From Coriaria nepalensis (taxonomy: Eukaryota; Streptophyta; Magnoliopsida; Cucurbitales; Coriariaceae), in NCBI GenBank assembly GCA_027186245.1, contig CP114481.1, positions 48,639,501 through 48,703,500 on the forward strand: 64,000 nt of DNA. Direction: 5' to 3'. A program made the position numbers and the translations under genes. The notes under the pieces are model-generated. The model was not told where the DNA came from. It was given only the letters and a program-made list of their open reading frames with translations, and did no database searches. Shown piece after piece: positions 14,111 to 29,600 of this stretch; positions within the stretch are counted from its first letter, which is position 1; every line of letters begins with the position of its first letter.

Positions 14111-17100
14111 TTTCAAAGCAATTCGAACGAATTCTAGTTTTGCACTACAGACACAACTTTTGTGCATAACTTGCAAATGATCATTGCAAGGAAAGTGTGC
14201 ATTCGTTTAACCTTAAAATCATTTCAATGAGTCATTTCAAGTCAATATCATATTTCAAAGCAATTCGAACGAATTCTATTTTTGCACTACAAACACAACT
14301 TTTGTGCATAACTTGCCAATGATCATTGCAAGGAAAGTGTTCATTCGTTTAACCTTAAAATCATTTTAATGAGTCATTTCAAGTCAATAACTAATTTCAA
14401 AGCAATTCGAACGAATTCTATTTTTGCACTACAAAAACAACTTTTGTGCATAACTTGCAAATGATCATTGCAAGGAAAGTGTGCATTCGTTTAACCTTAA
14501 AATCATTTCAATCAGGCATTTCAAGTCAATAACTAGTTTCAAAGCAATTCGAACGAATTCTAGTTTTGCACTACAGACACAACTTTTGTGCATAACTTGC
14601 AAATGATCATTGCAAGGAAAGTGTGCATTCGTTTAACCTTAAAATCATTTCAATGAGTCATTTCAAGTCAATATCATATTTCAAAGCAATTCGAACGAAT
14701 TCTATTTTTGCACTACAGACATAACTTTTGTGCATAACTTGCAAATGATCATCGCAAGGAAAGTGTGCATTCGTTTAACCTTAAAATCATTTCAATGAAT
14801 CATTTCAAGTCAATAACTAATTTCAAAACAATTCGAATAAATTCTATTTTTGCACTACAAAAACAAGTTTTGGGCGTAACTTGCAAATGATCATTCCAAG
14901 GAAAGTGTGCATTCATTTAACCTTAAAATATTTTCAATCAATCATTTCAAGTCAATAACTAATTTCAAAGCAATTCGAACGAATTCTATTTTTGCACTAC
15001 AAAAACAAGTTTTGTGCATAACTTGCAAATGATCATTCCAAGGAAAGTGTGCATTCGTTTAACCTTAAAATCATTTTAATGAGTCATTTCAAGTCAATAT
15101 CATATTTCAAAGAAACTCGAACGAATTCTATTTTTGCACTACAAAACCAAGTTTTGTGCATAACTTGCAAATGATCATTCCAAGGAAAGTGTGCATTCTT
15201 TTAACCATAAAATCATTTCAATCAGTCATTTCAAGTAAATATCATATTTCAAAGCAATTGGAACGAATTCTATTTTTGCACTACAAACACAACTTATGTG
15301 CATAACTTGCAAATGATCATTGCAAGGAAAGTGTGCATTCGTTTAACCTTAAAATCATTTCAATGAATCATTTCAAGTCAATAACTAATTTCAAAGCAAT
15401 TGGAACAAATTCTATTTTTGCACTACAAAAACAAGTTTTGTGCATGACTCGCAAATGATCATTGCAAGGAAAGTGTGCATTCGTTTAACCTTAAAATCAT
15501 TTCAATGAGTCATTTCAAGTCAATAACTAATTTCAAAGCAATTCGAACAAATTCTATTTTTGCACTACAAAAACAAGTTTTGTGCATAACTTGCAAATGA
15601 TCATTGCAAGGAAAGTGTGCATTCGTTTACCCTTAAAATCATTTCAATGAGTCATTTCAAGTAAATATCATATTTCAAAGCAATTCGAACGAATTCTATT
15701 TTTGCACTACGAACACAACTTTTGTGCATAACTTGCAAATGATCATTGCAAGGAAAGTGTGCATTCGTTTAACCTTAAAATCATTTCAATGAGTCATTTC
15801 AAGTCAATAACTAATTTCAAAGCAATTCGAACGAATTCTAGTTTTGCACTACAGACACAACTTTTGTGCGTAACTTGCAAATGATCATCGCAAGGAAAGT
15901 GTGCATTCGTTTAACCTTAAAATCATTTTAATGAGTCATTTCAAGTCAATAACTAATTTCAAAGCAATTCGAACGAATTCTATTTTTGCACTACAACCAC
16001 AAGTTTTGTGCACAACACGCAAATGATCATTGCAAGGAAAGTGTGCATTCGTTTAACCTTAAAATCATTTCAATGAGTCATTTCACGTCAATAACTAATT
16101 TCAAAGCAATTCGAACGAATTCTAGTTTTGCACTACAGACACAACTTTTGTGCATAACTTGCAAATAATCATCGCAAGGAAAGTGTGCATTCGTTTAACC
16201 TTAAAATCATTTCAATGAGTCATTTCAAGTCAATAACTAATTTCAAAACAATTCGAACTATTTCTAGTTTTGCACTACAGACACAACTTTTGTGCATAAC
16301 TTGCAAATGATCATCACAAGGAAAGTGTGCATTCGTTTAACCTTAAAATCATTTCAATCAGTCATTTCAAGTCAATAACTAATTTCAAAGCAATTCGAAC
16401 GAATTCTATTTTTGCACTACAAAAACAAGTTTTGTGCATAACTTGCAAATGATCATTCCAAGGAAAGTGTGCAATCTTTTAACCTTAAAATCATTTCAAT
16501 CAGTCATTTCAAGTAAATATCATATTTCAAAGCAATTCGAACGAATTCTATTTTTGCACTACAAACACAACTTTTGTGCATAACTTGCAAATGATCATTG
16601 CAAGGAAAGTGTGCATTTGTTTAACCTTAAAATCATTTCAATGAGTTATTTCAAGTCAATAACTAATTTCAAAGCAATTCGAACGAATTCTAGTTTTGCA
16701 CTACAGACACAACTTTTGTGCATAACTTGCAAATGATCATTGCAAGGAAAGTGCGCATTCGTTTAACCTTAAAATCATTTAAATGAGTCATTTCAAGTCA
16801 ATAACTAATTTGAAAGCAATTCGAACAAATTCTATTTTTGCACTTTAAAAACAAGTTTTGTGCATAACTTGCAAATGATCATTGCAAGGAAAGTGTGCAT
16901 TCGTTTAACCTTAAAATCATTTCCATCAGCCATTTCAAGTCAATAACTAATTTCAATGCAATTCGAACGAATTCTAGTTTTGCACTACAAACACAACTTT
17001 TGTGCATAACTTGCAAATGATCATTGCATGGAAAGTGTGCATTCGTTTAACCTTAAAATCATTTTAATGAGTCATTTCAAGTCAATAACTAATTTCAAAG

Positions 17101-19520
17101 CAATTCGAACGAATTCTATTTTTGCACTACAACCACAAGTTTTGTGCACAACACGCAAATGATCATTGCAAGGAAAGTGTGCATTCGTTTAACCTTAAAA
17201 TCATTTCAATGAGTCATTTCAAGTCAATAACTAATTTCAAAGCAATTCGAACGAATTCTAGTTTTGCACTATAGATACAACTTTTGTGCATAACTTGCAA
17301 ATGATCATCGCAAGGAAAGTGTGCATTCGTTTAACCTTAAAATCATTTCAATGAGTCATTTCAAGTCAATAACTAATTTCAAAGCAATTCAAATGAATTC
17401 TATTTTTGGACTACAAAAACAAGTTTTGTGCATAACTTGCAAATGATCATTGCAAGGAAAGTGTGCATTCGTTTAACATTAAAGTCATTTCAATCAATCA
17501 TTTCAGGTCAATAACTAGTTTCAAAGAAATTCGGACGAATTCTAGTTTTGCACTACAGACACAACTTTTGTGCATAACTTGCAAATGATCATTGCAAGGA
17601 AAGTGTGCATTCGTTTAACCTTAAAATCATTTCAATGAGTCATTTCAAGTCAATATCATATTTCAAAGCAATTCGAACGAATTCTATTTTTGCACTACAA
17701 ACACAACTTTTGTGCATAACTTGCCAATGATCATTGCAAGGAAAGTGTGCATTCGTTTAACCTTAAAATCATTTTAATGAGTCATTTCAAGTCAATAACT
17801 AATTTCAAAGCAATTCGAACGAATTCTATTTTTGCACTACAAAAACAACTTTTGTGCATAACTTGCAAATGATCATTGCAAGGAAAGTGTGCATTCGTTT
17901 AACCTTAAAATCATGTCAATCAGTCATTTCAAGTCAATAACTAGTTTCAAAGCAATTCGAACGAATTCTAGTTTTGCACTACAGACACAACTTTTGTGCA
18001 TAACTTGCAAATGATCATTGCAAGGAAAGTGTGCATTCGTTTAACCTTAAAATCATTTCAATGAGTCATTTCAAGTCAATATCATATTTCAAAGCAATTC
18101 GAACGAATTCTATTTTTGCACTACAGACATAACTTTTGTGCATAACTTGCAAATGATCATCGCAAGGAAAGTGTGCATTCGTTTAATCTTAAAATCATTT
18201 CAATGAATCATTTCAAGTCAATAACTAATTTCAAAACAATTCGAATAAATTCTATTTTTGCACTACAAAAACAAGTTTTGTGCGTAACTTGCAAATGATC
18301 ATTCCAAGGAAAGTGTGCATTCATTTAACCTTAAAATATTTTCAATCAATCATTTCAAGTCAATAACTAATTTCAAAGCAATTCGAACGAATTCTATTTT
18401 TGCACTACAAAAACAAGTTTTGTGCATAACTTGCAAATGATCATTCCAAGGAAAGTGTGCATTCGTTTAACCTTAAAATCATTTTAATGAGTCATTTCAA
18501 GTCAATATCATATTTCAAAGAAACTCGAACGAATTCTATTTTTGCACTACAAAACCAAGTTTTGTGCATAACTTGCAAATGATCATTCCAAGGAAAGTGT
18601 GCATTCTTTTAACCATAAAATCATTTCAATCAGTCATTTCAAGTAAATATCATATTTCAAAGCAATTGGAACGAATTCTATTTTTGCACTACAAACACAA
18701 CTTATGTGCATAACTTGCAAATGATCATTGCAAGGAAAGTGTGCATTCGTTTAACCTTAAAATCATTTCAATGAATCATTTCAAGTCAATAACTAATTTC
18801 AAAGCAATTGGAACAAATTCTATTTTTGCACTACAAAAACAAGTTTTGTGCATGACTCGCAAATGATCATTACAAGGAAAGTGTGCATTCGTTTAACCTT
18901 AAAATCATTTCAATGAGTCATTTCAAGTCAATAACTAATTTCAAAGCAATTCGAACAAATTCTATTTTTGCACTACAAAAACAAGTTTTGTGCATAACTT
19001 GCAAATGATCATTGCAAGGAAAGTGTGCATTCGTTTAACCTTAAAATCATTTCAATGAGTCATTTCAAGTAAATATCATATTTCAAAGCAATTCGAACGA
19101 ATTCTATTTTTGCACTACGAACACAACTTTTGTGCATAAATTGCAAATGATCATTGCAAGGAAAGTGTGCATTCGTTTAACCTTAAAATCATTTCAATGA
19201 GTCATTTCAAGTCAATAACTAATTTCAAAGCAATTCGAACGAATTCTAGTTTTGCACTACAGACACAACTTTTGTGCATAACTTGCAAATGATCATCGCA
19301 AGGAAAGTGTGCATTCGTTTAACCTTAAAATCATTTTAATGAGTCATTTCAAGTCAATAACTAATTTCAAAGCAATTCGAACGAATTCTATTTTTGCACT
19401 ACAACCACAAGTTTTGTGCACAACACGCAAATGATCATTGCAAGGAAAGTGTGCATTCGTTTAACCTTAAAATCATTTCAATGAGTCATTTCAAGTCAAT
19501 AACTAATTTCAAAGCAATTC
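14110..19520 (+). repeat. HOR block 4: 24-monomer segmental duplication (3408 bp)
   Basis: Four rare variants recur at exactly 3408 bp (24 x 142): TTGCCAATG at 14313/17721, GACATAAC at 14718/18126, AAACTCGAACG at 15113/18521, and GCATGACTCGC near 15443/18851. About 2 kb is repeated in register, from roughly 14110-16100 to 17520-19520. Between the two lie ordinary monomers. The offset contains no net indel, and differences between copies are scattered single bases. Confidence 0.9.
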
Positions 19521-22160
19521 GAACAAATTCTATTTTTGCACTACAAAAACAAGTTTTGTGCATAACTTGCAAATGATCATTGCAAGGAAAGTGTGCATTC
19601 GTTTAACCTTAAAATCATTTCAATGAGTCATTTCAAGTAAATATCATATTTCAAAGCAATTCGAACGAATTCTATTTTTGCACTACGAACACAACTTTTG
19701 TGCATAACTTGCAAATGATCATTGCAAGGAAAGTGTGCATTCGTTTAACCTTAAAATCATTTCAATGAGTCATTTCAAGTCAATAACTAATTTCAAAGCA
19801 ATTCGAACAAATTCTATTTTTGCACTACAAAAACAAGTTTTGTGCATAACTTGCAAATGATCATTGCAAGGAAAGTGTGCATTCGTTTAACCTTAAAATC
19901 ATTTCAATGAGTCATTTCAAGTAAATATCATATTTCAAAGCAATTCGAACGAATTCTATTTTTGCACTACGAACACAACTTTTGTGCATAACTTGCAAAT
20001 GATCATTGCAAGGAAAGTGTGCATTCGTTTAACCTTAAAATCATTTCAATGAGTCAATTCAAGTCAATAACTAATTTCAAAGCAATTCGAACGAATTCTA
20101 GTTTTGCACTACAGACACAACTTTTGTGCATAACTTGCAAATGATCATCGCAAGGAAAGTGTGCATTCGTTTAACCTTAAAATCATTTCAATCAGCCATT
20201 TCAAGTCAATAACTAATTTCAAAGCAATTCGAACGAATTCTATTTTTGCACTACAAAAACAAGTTTTGTGCATAACTTGCAAATGATCATTCCAAGGAAA
20301 GTGTGCATTCTTTTAACCTTAAAATCATTTCATTCAGTAATTTCAGGTCAATAACTAATTTCAAAGCAATTCGAACGAATTCTATTTTTGCACTACAACC
20401 ACAAGTTTTGTGCACAACACGCAAATGATCATTGCAAGGAAAGTGTGCATTCGTTTAACCTTAAAATCATTTCAATGAGTCATTTCAAGTCAATAACTAA
20501 TTTCAAAGCAATTCGAACGAATTCTAGTTTTGCACTACAGATACAACTTTTGTGCATAACTTGCAAATGATCATCGCAAGGAAAGTGTGCATTCGTTTAA
20601 CCTTAAAATCATTTCAATGAGTCATTTCAAGTCAATAACTAATTTCAAAGCAATTCGAACGAATTCTATTTTTGCACTACAAAAACAAGTTTTGTGCATA
20701 ACTTGCAAATGATCATTGCAAGGAAAGTGTGCATTCGTTTAACCTTAAAATCATTTTAATGAGTCATTTCAAGTCAATAACTAATTTCAAAGCAATTCGA
20801 ACGAATTCTATTTTTGCCCTACAAAAACAAGTTTTGTGCATAACTCGCAAATGATCATTGCAAGGAAAGTGTGCATTCGTTTAACCTTAAAATCATTTCA
20901 ATGAGTCATTTCAAGTCAATAACTAATTTCAAAGCAATTCGAACAAATTCTATTTTTGCACTACAAAAACAAGTTTTGTGCATAACTTGCAAATGATCAT
21001 TGCAAGGAAAGTGTGCATTCGTTTAACCTTAAAATCATTTCAATGAGTCATTTCAAGTAAATATCATATTTCAAAGCAATTCGAACGAATTCTATTTTTG
21101 CACTACGAACACAACTTTTGTGCATAACTTGCAAATGATCATTGCAAGGAAAGTGTGCATTCGTTTAACCTTAAAATCATTTCAATGAGTCATTTCAAGT
21201 CAATAACTAATTTCAAAGCAATTCGAACAAATTCTATTTTTGCACTACAAAAACAAGTTTTGTGCATAACTTGCAAATGATCATTGCAAGGAAAGTGTGC
21301 ATTCGTTTAACCTTAAAATCATTTCAATGAGTCATTTCAAGTAAATATCATATTTCAAAGCAATTCGAACGAATTCTATTTTTGCACTACGAACACAACT
21401 TTTGTGCATAACTTGCAAATGATCATTGCAAGGAAAGTGTGCATTCGTTTAACCTTAAAATCATTTCAATGAGTCAATTCAAGTCAATAACTAATTTCAA
21501 AGCAATTCGAACGAATTCTAGTTTTGCACTACAAACACAACTTTTGTGCATAACTTGCAAATGATCATCGCAAGGAAAGTGTGCATTCGTTTAACCTTAA
21601 AATCATTTCAATCAGCCATTTCAAGTCAATAACTAATTTCAAAGCAATTCGAACGAATTCTATTTTTGCACTACAAAAACAAGTTTTGTGCATAACTTGC
21701 AAATGATCATTCCAAGGAAAGTGTGCATTCTTTTAACCTTAAAATCATTTCATTCAGTCATTTCAGGTCAATAACTAATTTCAAAGCAATTCGAACGAAT
21801 TCTATTTTTGCACTACAACCACAAGTTTTGTGCACAACACGCAAATGATCATTGCAAGGAAAGTGTGCATTCGTTTAACCTTAAAATCATTTCAATGAGT
21901 CATTTCAAGTCAATAACTAATTTCAAAGCAATTCGAACGAATTCTAGTTTTGCACTACAGATACAACTTTTGTGCATAACTTGCAAATGATCATCGCAAG
22001 GAAAGTGTGCATTCGTTTAACCTTAAAATCATTTCAATGAGTCATTTCAAGTCAATAACTAATTTCAAAGCAATTCGAACGAATTCTATTTTTGCACTAC
22101 AAAAACAAGTTTTGTGCATAACTTGCAAATGATCATTGCAAGGAAAGTGTGCATTCGTTT
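19320..22160 (+). repeat. HOR block 5: tandem 10-mer (1420 bp)
   Basis: About 19320-20740 is followed by a near-identical copy at 20741-22160. Markers include GAGTCAATTC at 20051 and 21471 and the ACAACCACAAG / GCACAACACGC monomer at 20388 and 21808, both 1420 bp apart. Within the unit a 7-monomer spacing (994 bp, 19394 to 20388) shows an older duplication. Confidence 0.9.
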
Positions 22161-23600
22161 AACCTTAAAATCATTTCATTCAGTCATTTCAGGTCAATAA
22201 CTAGTTTCAAAGAAATTCGAACGAATTCTAGTTTTGCACTACAGACACAACTTTTGTGCATAACTTGCAAATGATCATTGCAAGGAAAGTGTGCATTCGT
22301 TTAACCTTAAAATCATTTCAATGAGTCATTTCAAGTCAATATCATATTTCAATGCAATTCGAACGAATTCTATTTTTGCACTACAAAAACAAGTTTTGTG
22401 CATAACTTGCAAATGATCATTGCAAGGAAAGTGTGCATTCGTTTAACCTTAAAATCATTTCAATCAGTCATTTCAAGTCAATAACTAGTTTCAAAGCAAT
22501 TCGAACGAATTCTAGTTTTGCACTACAGACACAACTTTTGTGCATAACTTGCAAATGATCATTGCAAGGAAAGTGTGCATTCGTTTAACCTTAAAATCAT
22601 TTCAATGAGTCATTTTAAGTCAATATCATATTTTAAAGCAATTCGAACGAATTCTATTTTTGCACTACAGACATAACTTTTGTGCATAACTTGCAAATGA
22701 TCATCGCAAGGAAAGTGTGCATTCGTTTAACCTTAAAATCATTGCAATGAATCATTTCAAGTCAATAACTAATTTCAAAGCAATTCGAATAAATTCTATT
22801 TTTGCACTACAAATACAAGTTTTGTGCATAACTTGCAAATGATCATTGCAAGGAAAGTGTGCATTCATTTAACCTTAAAATATTTTCAATCAGTCATTTC
22901 AAGTAAATATCATATTTCAAAGCAATTCGAACGAATTCTATTTTTGCACAACAAAAACAAGTTTTGTGCAGAACTTGCAAATGATCATTGCAAGGAAAGT
23001 GCGCATTCGTTTAACCTTAAAATCATTTTAATGAGTCATTTCAAGTCAATAACTAATTTCAAAGCAATTCGAACGAATTCTATTTTTCCACTACAAACAC
23101 AACTTTTGTGCATAACTTGCAAATGATCAGTGCAAGAAAAGTGTGCATTTTTTTAACCTTAAAATCATTTCAATGAGTCAATTCAAGTCAATAACTAATT
23201 TCAAAGCAATTCGAACGAATTCTAGTTTTGCACTACAGACACAACTTTTGTGCATAACTTGCAAATGATCATCGCAAGGAAAGTGTGCATTCGTTTAACC
23301 TTAAAATCATTTTAATGAGTCATTTCAAGTCAATAACTAATTTCAAAGCAATTCGAACGAATTCTATTTTTGCACTACAACCACAAGTTTTGTGCACAAC
23401 ACGCAAATGATCATTGCAAGGAAAGTGTGCATTCGTTTAACCTTAAAATCATTTCAATGAGTCATTTCAAGTCAATAACTAATTTCAAAGCAATTCGAAC
23501 GAATTCTAGTTTTGCACTACAGATACAACTTTTGTGCATAACTTGCAAATGATCATCGCAAGGAAAGTGTGCATTCGTTTAACCTTAAAATCATTTCAAT
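22160..23600 (+). repeat. Mixed satellite segment
   Basis: Common monomers only. The AACTAGTTTC monomers and the CATATTTTAAAGC / GACATAAC pair (about 22620-22690) resemble segments near 17940-18130 and 29710-29780, so this is a junction of copied blocks. It holds a relatively long open frame (22824-23126) that is judged a by-product of the repeat. Confidence 0.75.
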
Positions 23601-26600
23601 GAGTCATTTCAAGTCAATAACTAATTTCAAAGCAATTCGAACGAATTCTATTTTTGCACTACAAAAACAAGTTTTGTGCATAACTTGCAAATGATCATTC
23701 CAAGGAAAGTGTGCATTCTTTTAACCATAAAATCATTTCAATCGGTCATTTCAAGTAAATATCATATTTCAAAGCAATTGGAACGAATTCTATTTTTGCA
23801 CTACAAACACAACTTTTGTGCATAACTTGCAAATGATCATTCCAAGGAAAGTGTGCATTCTTTTAACCATAAAATCATTTCTATCAGTCATTTCAAGTCA
23901 ATAAGTCATTTCAAAGCAATTCGAACGAATTCAGGTTTTGCACTACAAACACAACTTTTGTGCATAACTTGCAAATGATCATTGCAAGGAAAGGGTGCAT
24001 TCGTTTAACCTTAAAATCATTTCAATGAGTCATTTCAGGTCAATAACATATTTCAAAGTAATTCGAACGAAGTCTATTTTTGCACTACAAACACAAGTTT
24101 TGTGCATAACTTCCACATGATCATTGCAAGGAAAGTGTGCATTCGTTTAACCTTAAAATCATTTCAATCAGTCATTTTAAGTCAATAACTTATTTCAAAG
24201 CAATTCGAACGAATTCTATTTTTGCACTACAAAAACAAGTTTTGTGCATAACTTGCAAATGATCATTCCAAGGAAAGTGTGCATTCTTTTAACCATAAAA
24301 TCATTTCAATCAGTCATTTCAAGTAAATATCATATTTCAAAGCAAGTCGAAAGAATTCTAGTTTTGCACTACAGACACAACTTTTGTGCATAACTTGCAG
24401 ATGATCATCGCAAGGAAAGTGTGCATTCGTTTAACCTTAAAATCATTTAAATGAGTCATTTCAAGTCAATAAGTAATTTCAAAGCAATTCGAACAAATTC
24501 TATTTTTGCACTAAAAAAACAAGTTTTGTGCATAACTTGCAAATGATCATTGCAAGGAAAGTGTGCATTCGTTTAACCTTAAAATCATTTCAATCAGTCA
24601 TTTCAAGAAAATATCATATTTCAAAGCAATTCGAACGAATTCTATTTTTGCACTACGAACACAACTTTTGTGCATAACTTGCAAATGATCATTGCAAGGA
24701 AAGTGTGCATTCGTTTAACCTTAAAATCATTTCAATGAGTCATTTCAAGTCAATAACTAATTTCAAAGCAATTCGAACGAATTCTAGTTTTGCACTATAG
24801 ACACAACTTTTGTGGATAACTTGCAAATGATCATCGCAAGGAAAGTGTGCATTCGTTTAACCTTAAAATCATTTTAGTGAGTCATTTCAAGTCAATAACT
24901 AATTTCAAAGCAATTCGAACGAATTCTATTTTTGCACTACAACCACAAGTTTTGTGCACAACACGCAAATGATCATTGCAAGGAAAGTGTGCATTCGTTT
25001 AACCTTAAAATCATTTCAATGAGTCATTTCAAGTCAATAACTAATTTCAAAGCAATTCGAACGAATTCTAGTTTTGCACTACAGATACAACTTTTGTGCA
25101 TAACTTGCAAATGATCATCGCAAGGAAAGTGTGCATTCGTTTAACCTTAAAATCATTTCAATGAGTCATTTCAAGTCAATAACTAATTTCAAAGCAATTC
25201 GAACGAATTCTATTTTTGTACTACAAACACAACTTTTGTGCATAACTTGCAAATGATCATCGCAAGGAAAGTGTGCGTTCGTTTAACCTTAAAATCATTT
25301 CAATCAGTCATTTCAAGTCAATAACTAATTTCAAAGCAATTCGAACGAATTCTATTTTTGCACTACAAAAACAAGTTTTGTGCATAACTTGCAAATGATC
25401 ATTCCAAGGAAAGTGTGCATTCTTTTAACCATAAAATCATTTCTATCAGTCATTTCAAGTCAATAAGTCATTTCAAAGCAATTCGAACGAATTCAGGTTT
25501 TGCACTACAAACACAACCTTTGTGCATAACTTGCAAATGATCATTGCAAGGAAAGGGTGCATTCGTTTAACCTTAAAATCATTTCAATGAGTCAATTCAA
25601 GTCAATAACTAATTTCAAAGCAATTCGAACGAATTCTAGTTTTGCACTACAGACACAACTTTTGTGCATAACTTGCAAATGATCATCGCAAGGAAAGTGT
25701 GCATTCGTTTAACCTTAAAATCATTTTAATGAGTCATTTCAAGTCAATAACTAATTTCAAAGCAATTCGAACGAATTCTATTTTTGCACTACAACCACAA
25801 GTTTTGTGCACAACACGCAAATGATCATTGCAAGGAAAGTGTGCATTCGTTTAACCTTAAAATCATTTCAATGAGTCATTTCAAGTCAATAACTAATTTC
25901 AAAGCAATTCGAACGAATTCTAGTTTTGCACTACAGATACAACTTTTGTGCATAACTTGCAAATGATCATCGCAAGGAAAGTGTGCATTCGTTTAACCTT
26001 AAAATCATTTCAATGAGTCATTTCAAGTCAATAACTAATTTCAAAGCAATTCGAACGAATTCTATTTTTGCACTACAAAAACAAGTTTTGTGCATAACTT
26101 GCAAATGATCATTCCAAGGAAAGTGTGCATTCTTTTAACCATAAAATCATTTCAATCGGTCATTTCAAGTAAATATCATATTTCAAAGCAATTGGAACGA
26201 ATTCTATTTTTGCACTACAAACACAACTTTTGTGCATAACTTGCAAATGATCATTCCAAGGAAAGTGTGCATTCTTTTAACCATAAAATCATTTCTATCA
26301 GTCATTTCAAGTCAATAAGTCATTTCAAAGCAATTCGAACGAATTCAGGTTTTGCACTACAAACACAACCTTTGTGCATAACTTGCAAATGATCATTGCA
26401 AGGAAAGGGTGCATTCGTTTAACCTTAAAATCATTTCAATGAGTCAATTCAAGTCAATAACTAATTTCAAAGCAATTCGAACGAATTCTAGTTTTGCACT
26501 ACAGACACAACTTTTGTGCATAACTTGCAAATGATCATCGCAAGGAAAGTGTGCATTCGTTTAACCTTAAAATCATTTTAATGAGTCATTTCAAGTCAAT

Positions 26601-29600
26601 AACTAATTTCAAAGCAATTCGAACGAATTCTATTTTTGCACTACAACCACAAGTTTTGTGCACAACACGCAAATGATCATTGCAAGGAAAGTGTGCATTC
26701 GTTTAACCTTAAAATCATTTCAATGAGTCATTTCAAGTCAATAACTAATTTCAAAGCAATTCGAACGAATTCTAGTTTTGCACTACAGATACAACTTTTG
26801 TGCATAACTTGCAAATGATCATCGCAAGGAAAGTGTGCATTCGTTTAACCTTAAAATCATTTCAATGAGTCATTTCAAGTCAATAACTAATTTCAAAGCA
26901 ATTCGAACGAATTCTATTTTTGCACTACAAAAACAAGTTTTGTGCATAACTTGCAAATGATCATTCCAAGGAAGGTGTGCATTCTTTTAACCATAAAATC
27001 ATTTCAATCGGTCATTTCAAGTAAATATCATATTTCAAAGCAATTGGAACGAATTCTATTTTTGCACTACAAACACAACTTTTGTGCATAACTTGCAAAT
27101 GATCATTCCAAGGAAAGTGTGCATTCTTTTAACCATAAAATCATTTCTATCAGTCATTTCAAGTCAATAAGTCATTTCAAAGCAATTCGAACGAATTCAG
27201 GTTTTGCACTACAAACACAACTTTTGTGCATAACTTGCAAATGATCATTGCAAGGAAAGGGTGCATTCGTTTAACCTTAAAATCATTTCAATGAGTCATT
27301 TCAGGTCAATAACATATTTCAAAGTAATTCGAACGAAGTCTATTTTTGCACTACAAACACAAGTTTTGTGCATAACTTCCACATGATCATTGCAAGGAAA
27401 GTGTGCATTCGTTTAACCTTAAAATCATTTCAATCAGTCATTTTAAGTCAATAACTTATTTCAAAGCAATTCGAACGAATTCTATTTTTGCACTACAAAA
27501 ACAAGTTTTGTGCATAACTTGCAAATGATCATTCCAAGGAAAGTGTGCATTCTTTTAACCATAAAATCATTTCAATCAGTCATTTCAAGTAAATATCATA
27601 TTTCAAAGCAAGTCGAACGAATTCTAGTTTTGCACTACAGACACAACTTTTGTGCATAACTTGCAGATGATCATCGCAAGGAAAGTGTGCATTCGTTTAA
27701 CCTTAAAATCATTTAAATGAGTCATTTCAAGTTAATAAGTAATTTCAAAGCAATTCGAACAAATTCTATTTTTGCACTAAAAAAACAAGTTTTGTGCATA
27801 ACTTGCAAATGATCATTGCAAGGAAAGTGTGCATTCGTTTAACCTTAAAATCATTTCAATCAGTCATTTCAAGAAAATATCATATTTCAAAGCAATTCGA
27901 ACGAATTCTATTTTTGCACTACGAACACAACTTTTGTGCATAACTTGCAAATGATCATTGCAAGGAAAGTGTGCATTCGTTTAACCTTAAAATCATTTCA
28001 ATGAGTCATTTCAAGTCAATAACTAATTTCAAAGCAATTCGAACGAATTCTAGTTTTGCACTATAGACACAACTTTTGTGGATAACTTGCAAATGATCAT
28101 CGCAAGGAAAGTGTGCATTCGTTTAACCTTAAAATCATTTTAGTGAGTCATTTCAAGTCAATAACTAATTTCAAAGCAATTCGAACGAATTCTATTTTTG
28201 CACTACAACCACAAGTTTTGTGCACAACACGCAAATGATCATTGCAAGGAAAGTGTGCATTCGTTTAACCTTAAAATCATTTCAATGAGTCATTTCAAGT
28301 CAATAACTAATTTCAAAGCAATTCGAACGAATTCTAGTTTTGCACTACAGATACAACTTTTGTGCATAACTTGCAAATGATCATCGCAAGGAAAGTGTGC
28401 ATTCGTTTAACCTTAAAATCATTTCAATGAGTCATTTCAAGTCAATAACTAATTTCAAAGCAATTCGAACGAATTCTATTTTTGTACTACAAACACAACT
28501 TTTGTGCATAACTTGCAAATGATCATCGCAAGGAAAGTGTGCGTTCGTTTAACCTTAAAATCATTTCAATCAGTCATTTCAAGTCAATAACTAATTTCAA
28601 AGCAATTCGAACGAATTCTATTTTTGCACTACAAAAACAAGTTTTGTGCATAACTTGCAAATGATCATTCCAAGGAAAGTGTGCATTCTTTTAACCATAA
28701 AATCATTTCTATCAGTCATTTCAAGTCAATAAGTCATTTCAAAGCAATTCGAACGAATTCAGGTTTTGCACTACAAGCACAACCTTTGTGCATAACTTGC
28801 AAATGATCATTGCAAGGAAAGGGTGCATTCGTTTAACCTTAAAATCATTTCAATGAGTCATTTCAGGTCAATAACATATTTCAAAGTAATTCGAACGAAG
28901 TTTATTTTTGCACTACAAACACAAGTTTTGTGCATAACTTCCACATGATCATTGCAAGGAAAGTGTGCATTCGTTTAACCTTAAAATCATTTCAATCAGT
29001 CATTTTAAGTCAATAACTTATTTCAAAGCAATTCGAACGAATTCTATTTTTGCACTACAAAAACAAGTTTTGTGCATAACTTGCAAATGATCATTCCAAG
29101 GAAAGTGTGCATTCTTTTAACCATAAAATCATTTCAATCAGTCATTTCAAGTAAATATCATATTTCAAAGCAAGTCGAACGAATTCTAGTTTTGCACTAC
29201 AGACACAACTTTTGTGCATAACTTGCAAATGATCATTGCAAAGAAAGTGTGCATTCGGTTAACCTTAAAATCATTTCAACGAGTCATTTCAAGTCAATAA
29301 CTAATTTCAAAACAATTCGAACTAATTCTAGTTTTGCACTACAGACACAACTTTTGTGCATAACTTGCAAATGATCATTGCAAGGAAAGTGTGCATTCGT
29401 TTAACCTTAAAATCATTTCAATGAGTCATTTCAAGTCAATATCATATTTCAAAGCAATTCGAACGAATTATATTTTTGCACTACAAAAACAAGTTTTGTG
29501 CATAACTTGCAAATGATCATTGCAAGGAAAGTGTGCATTCGTTTAACCTTAAAATCATTTCAATCAGTCATTTCAAGTCAATAACTAGTTTCAAAGCAAT

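Noticed and set aside
22824..23126. Open frame of 100 codons, and a similar one at 62610-62912
   Set aside because: Both span just over two monomers and exist because point changes removed the usual TAA stops. The peptide is translated satellite, with no domain, and the text is the repeat consensus.
23991..24000. Apparent length change at GAAAGGGTGC monomers
   Set aside because: Counting shows the same number of bases as GAAAGTGTGC, so it is a T to G substitution and not an indel.
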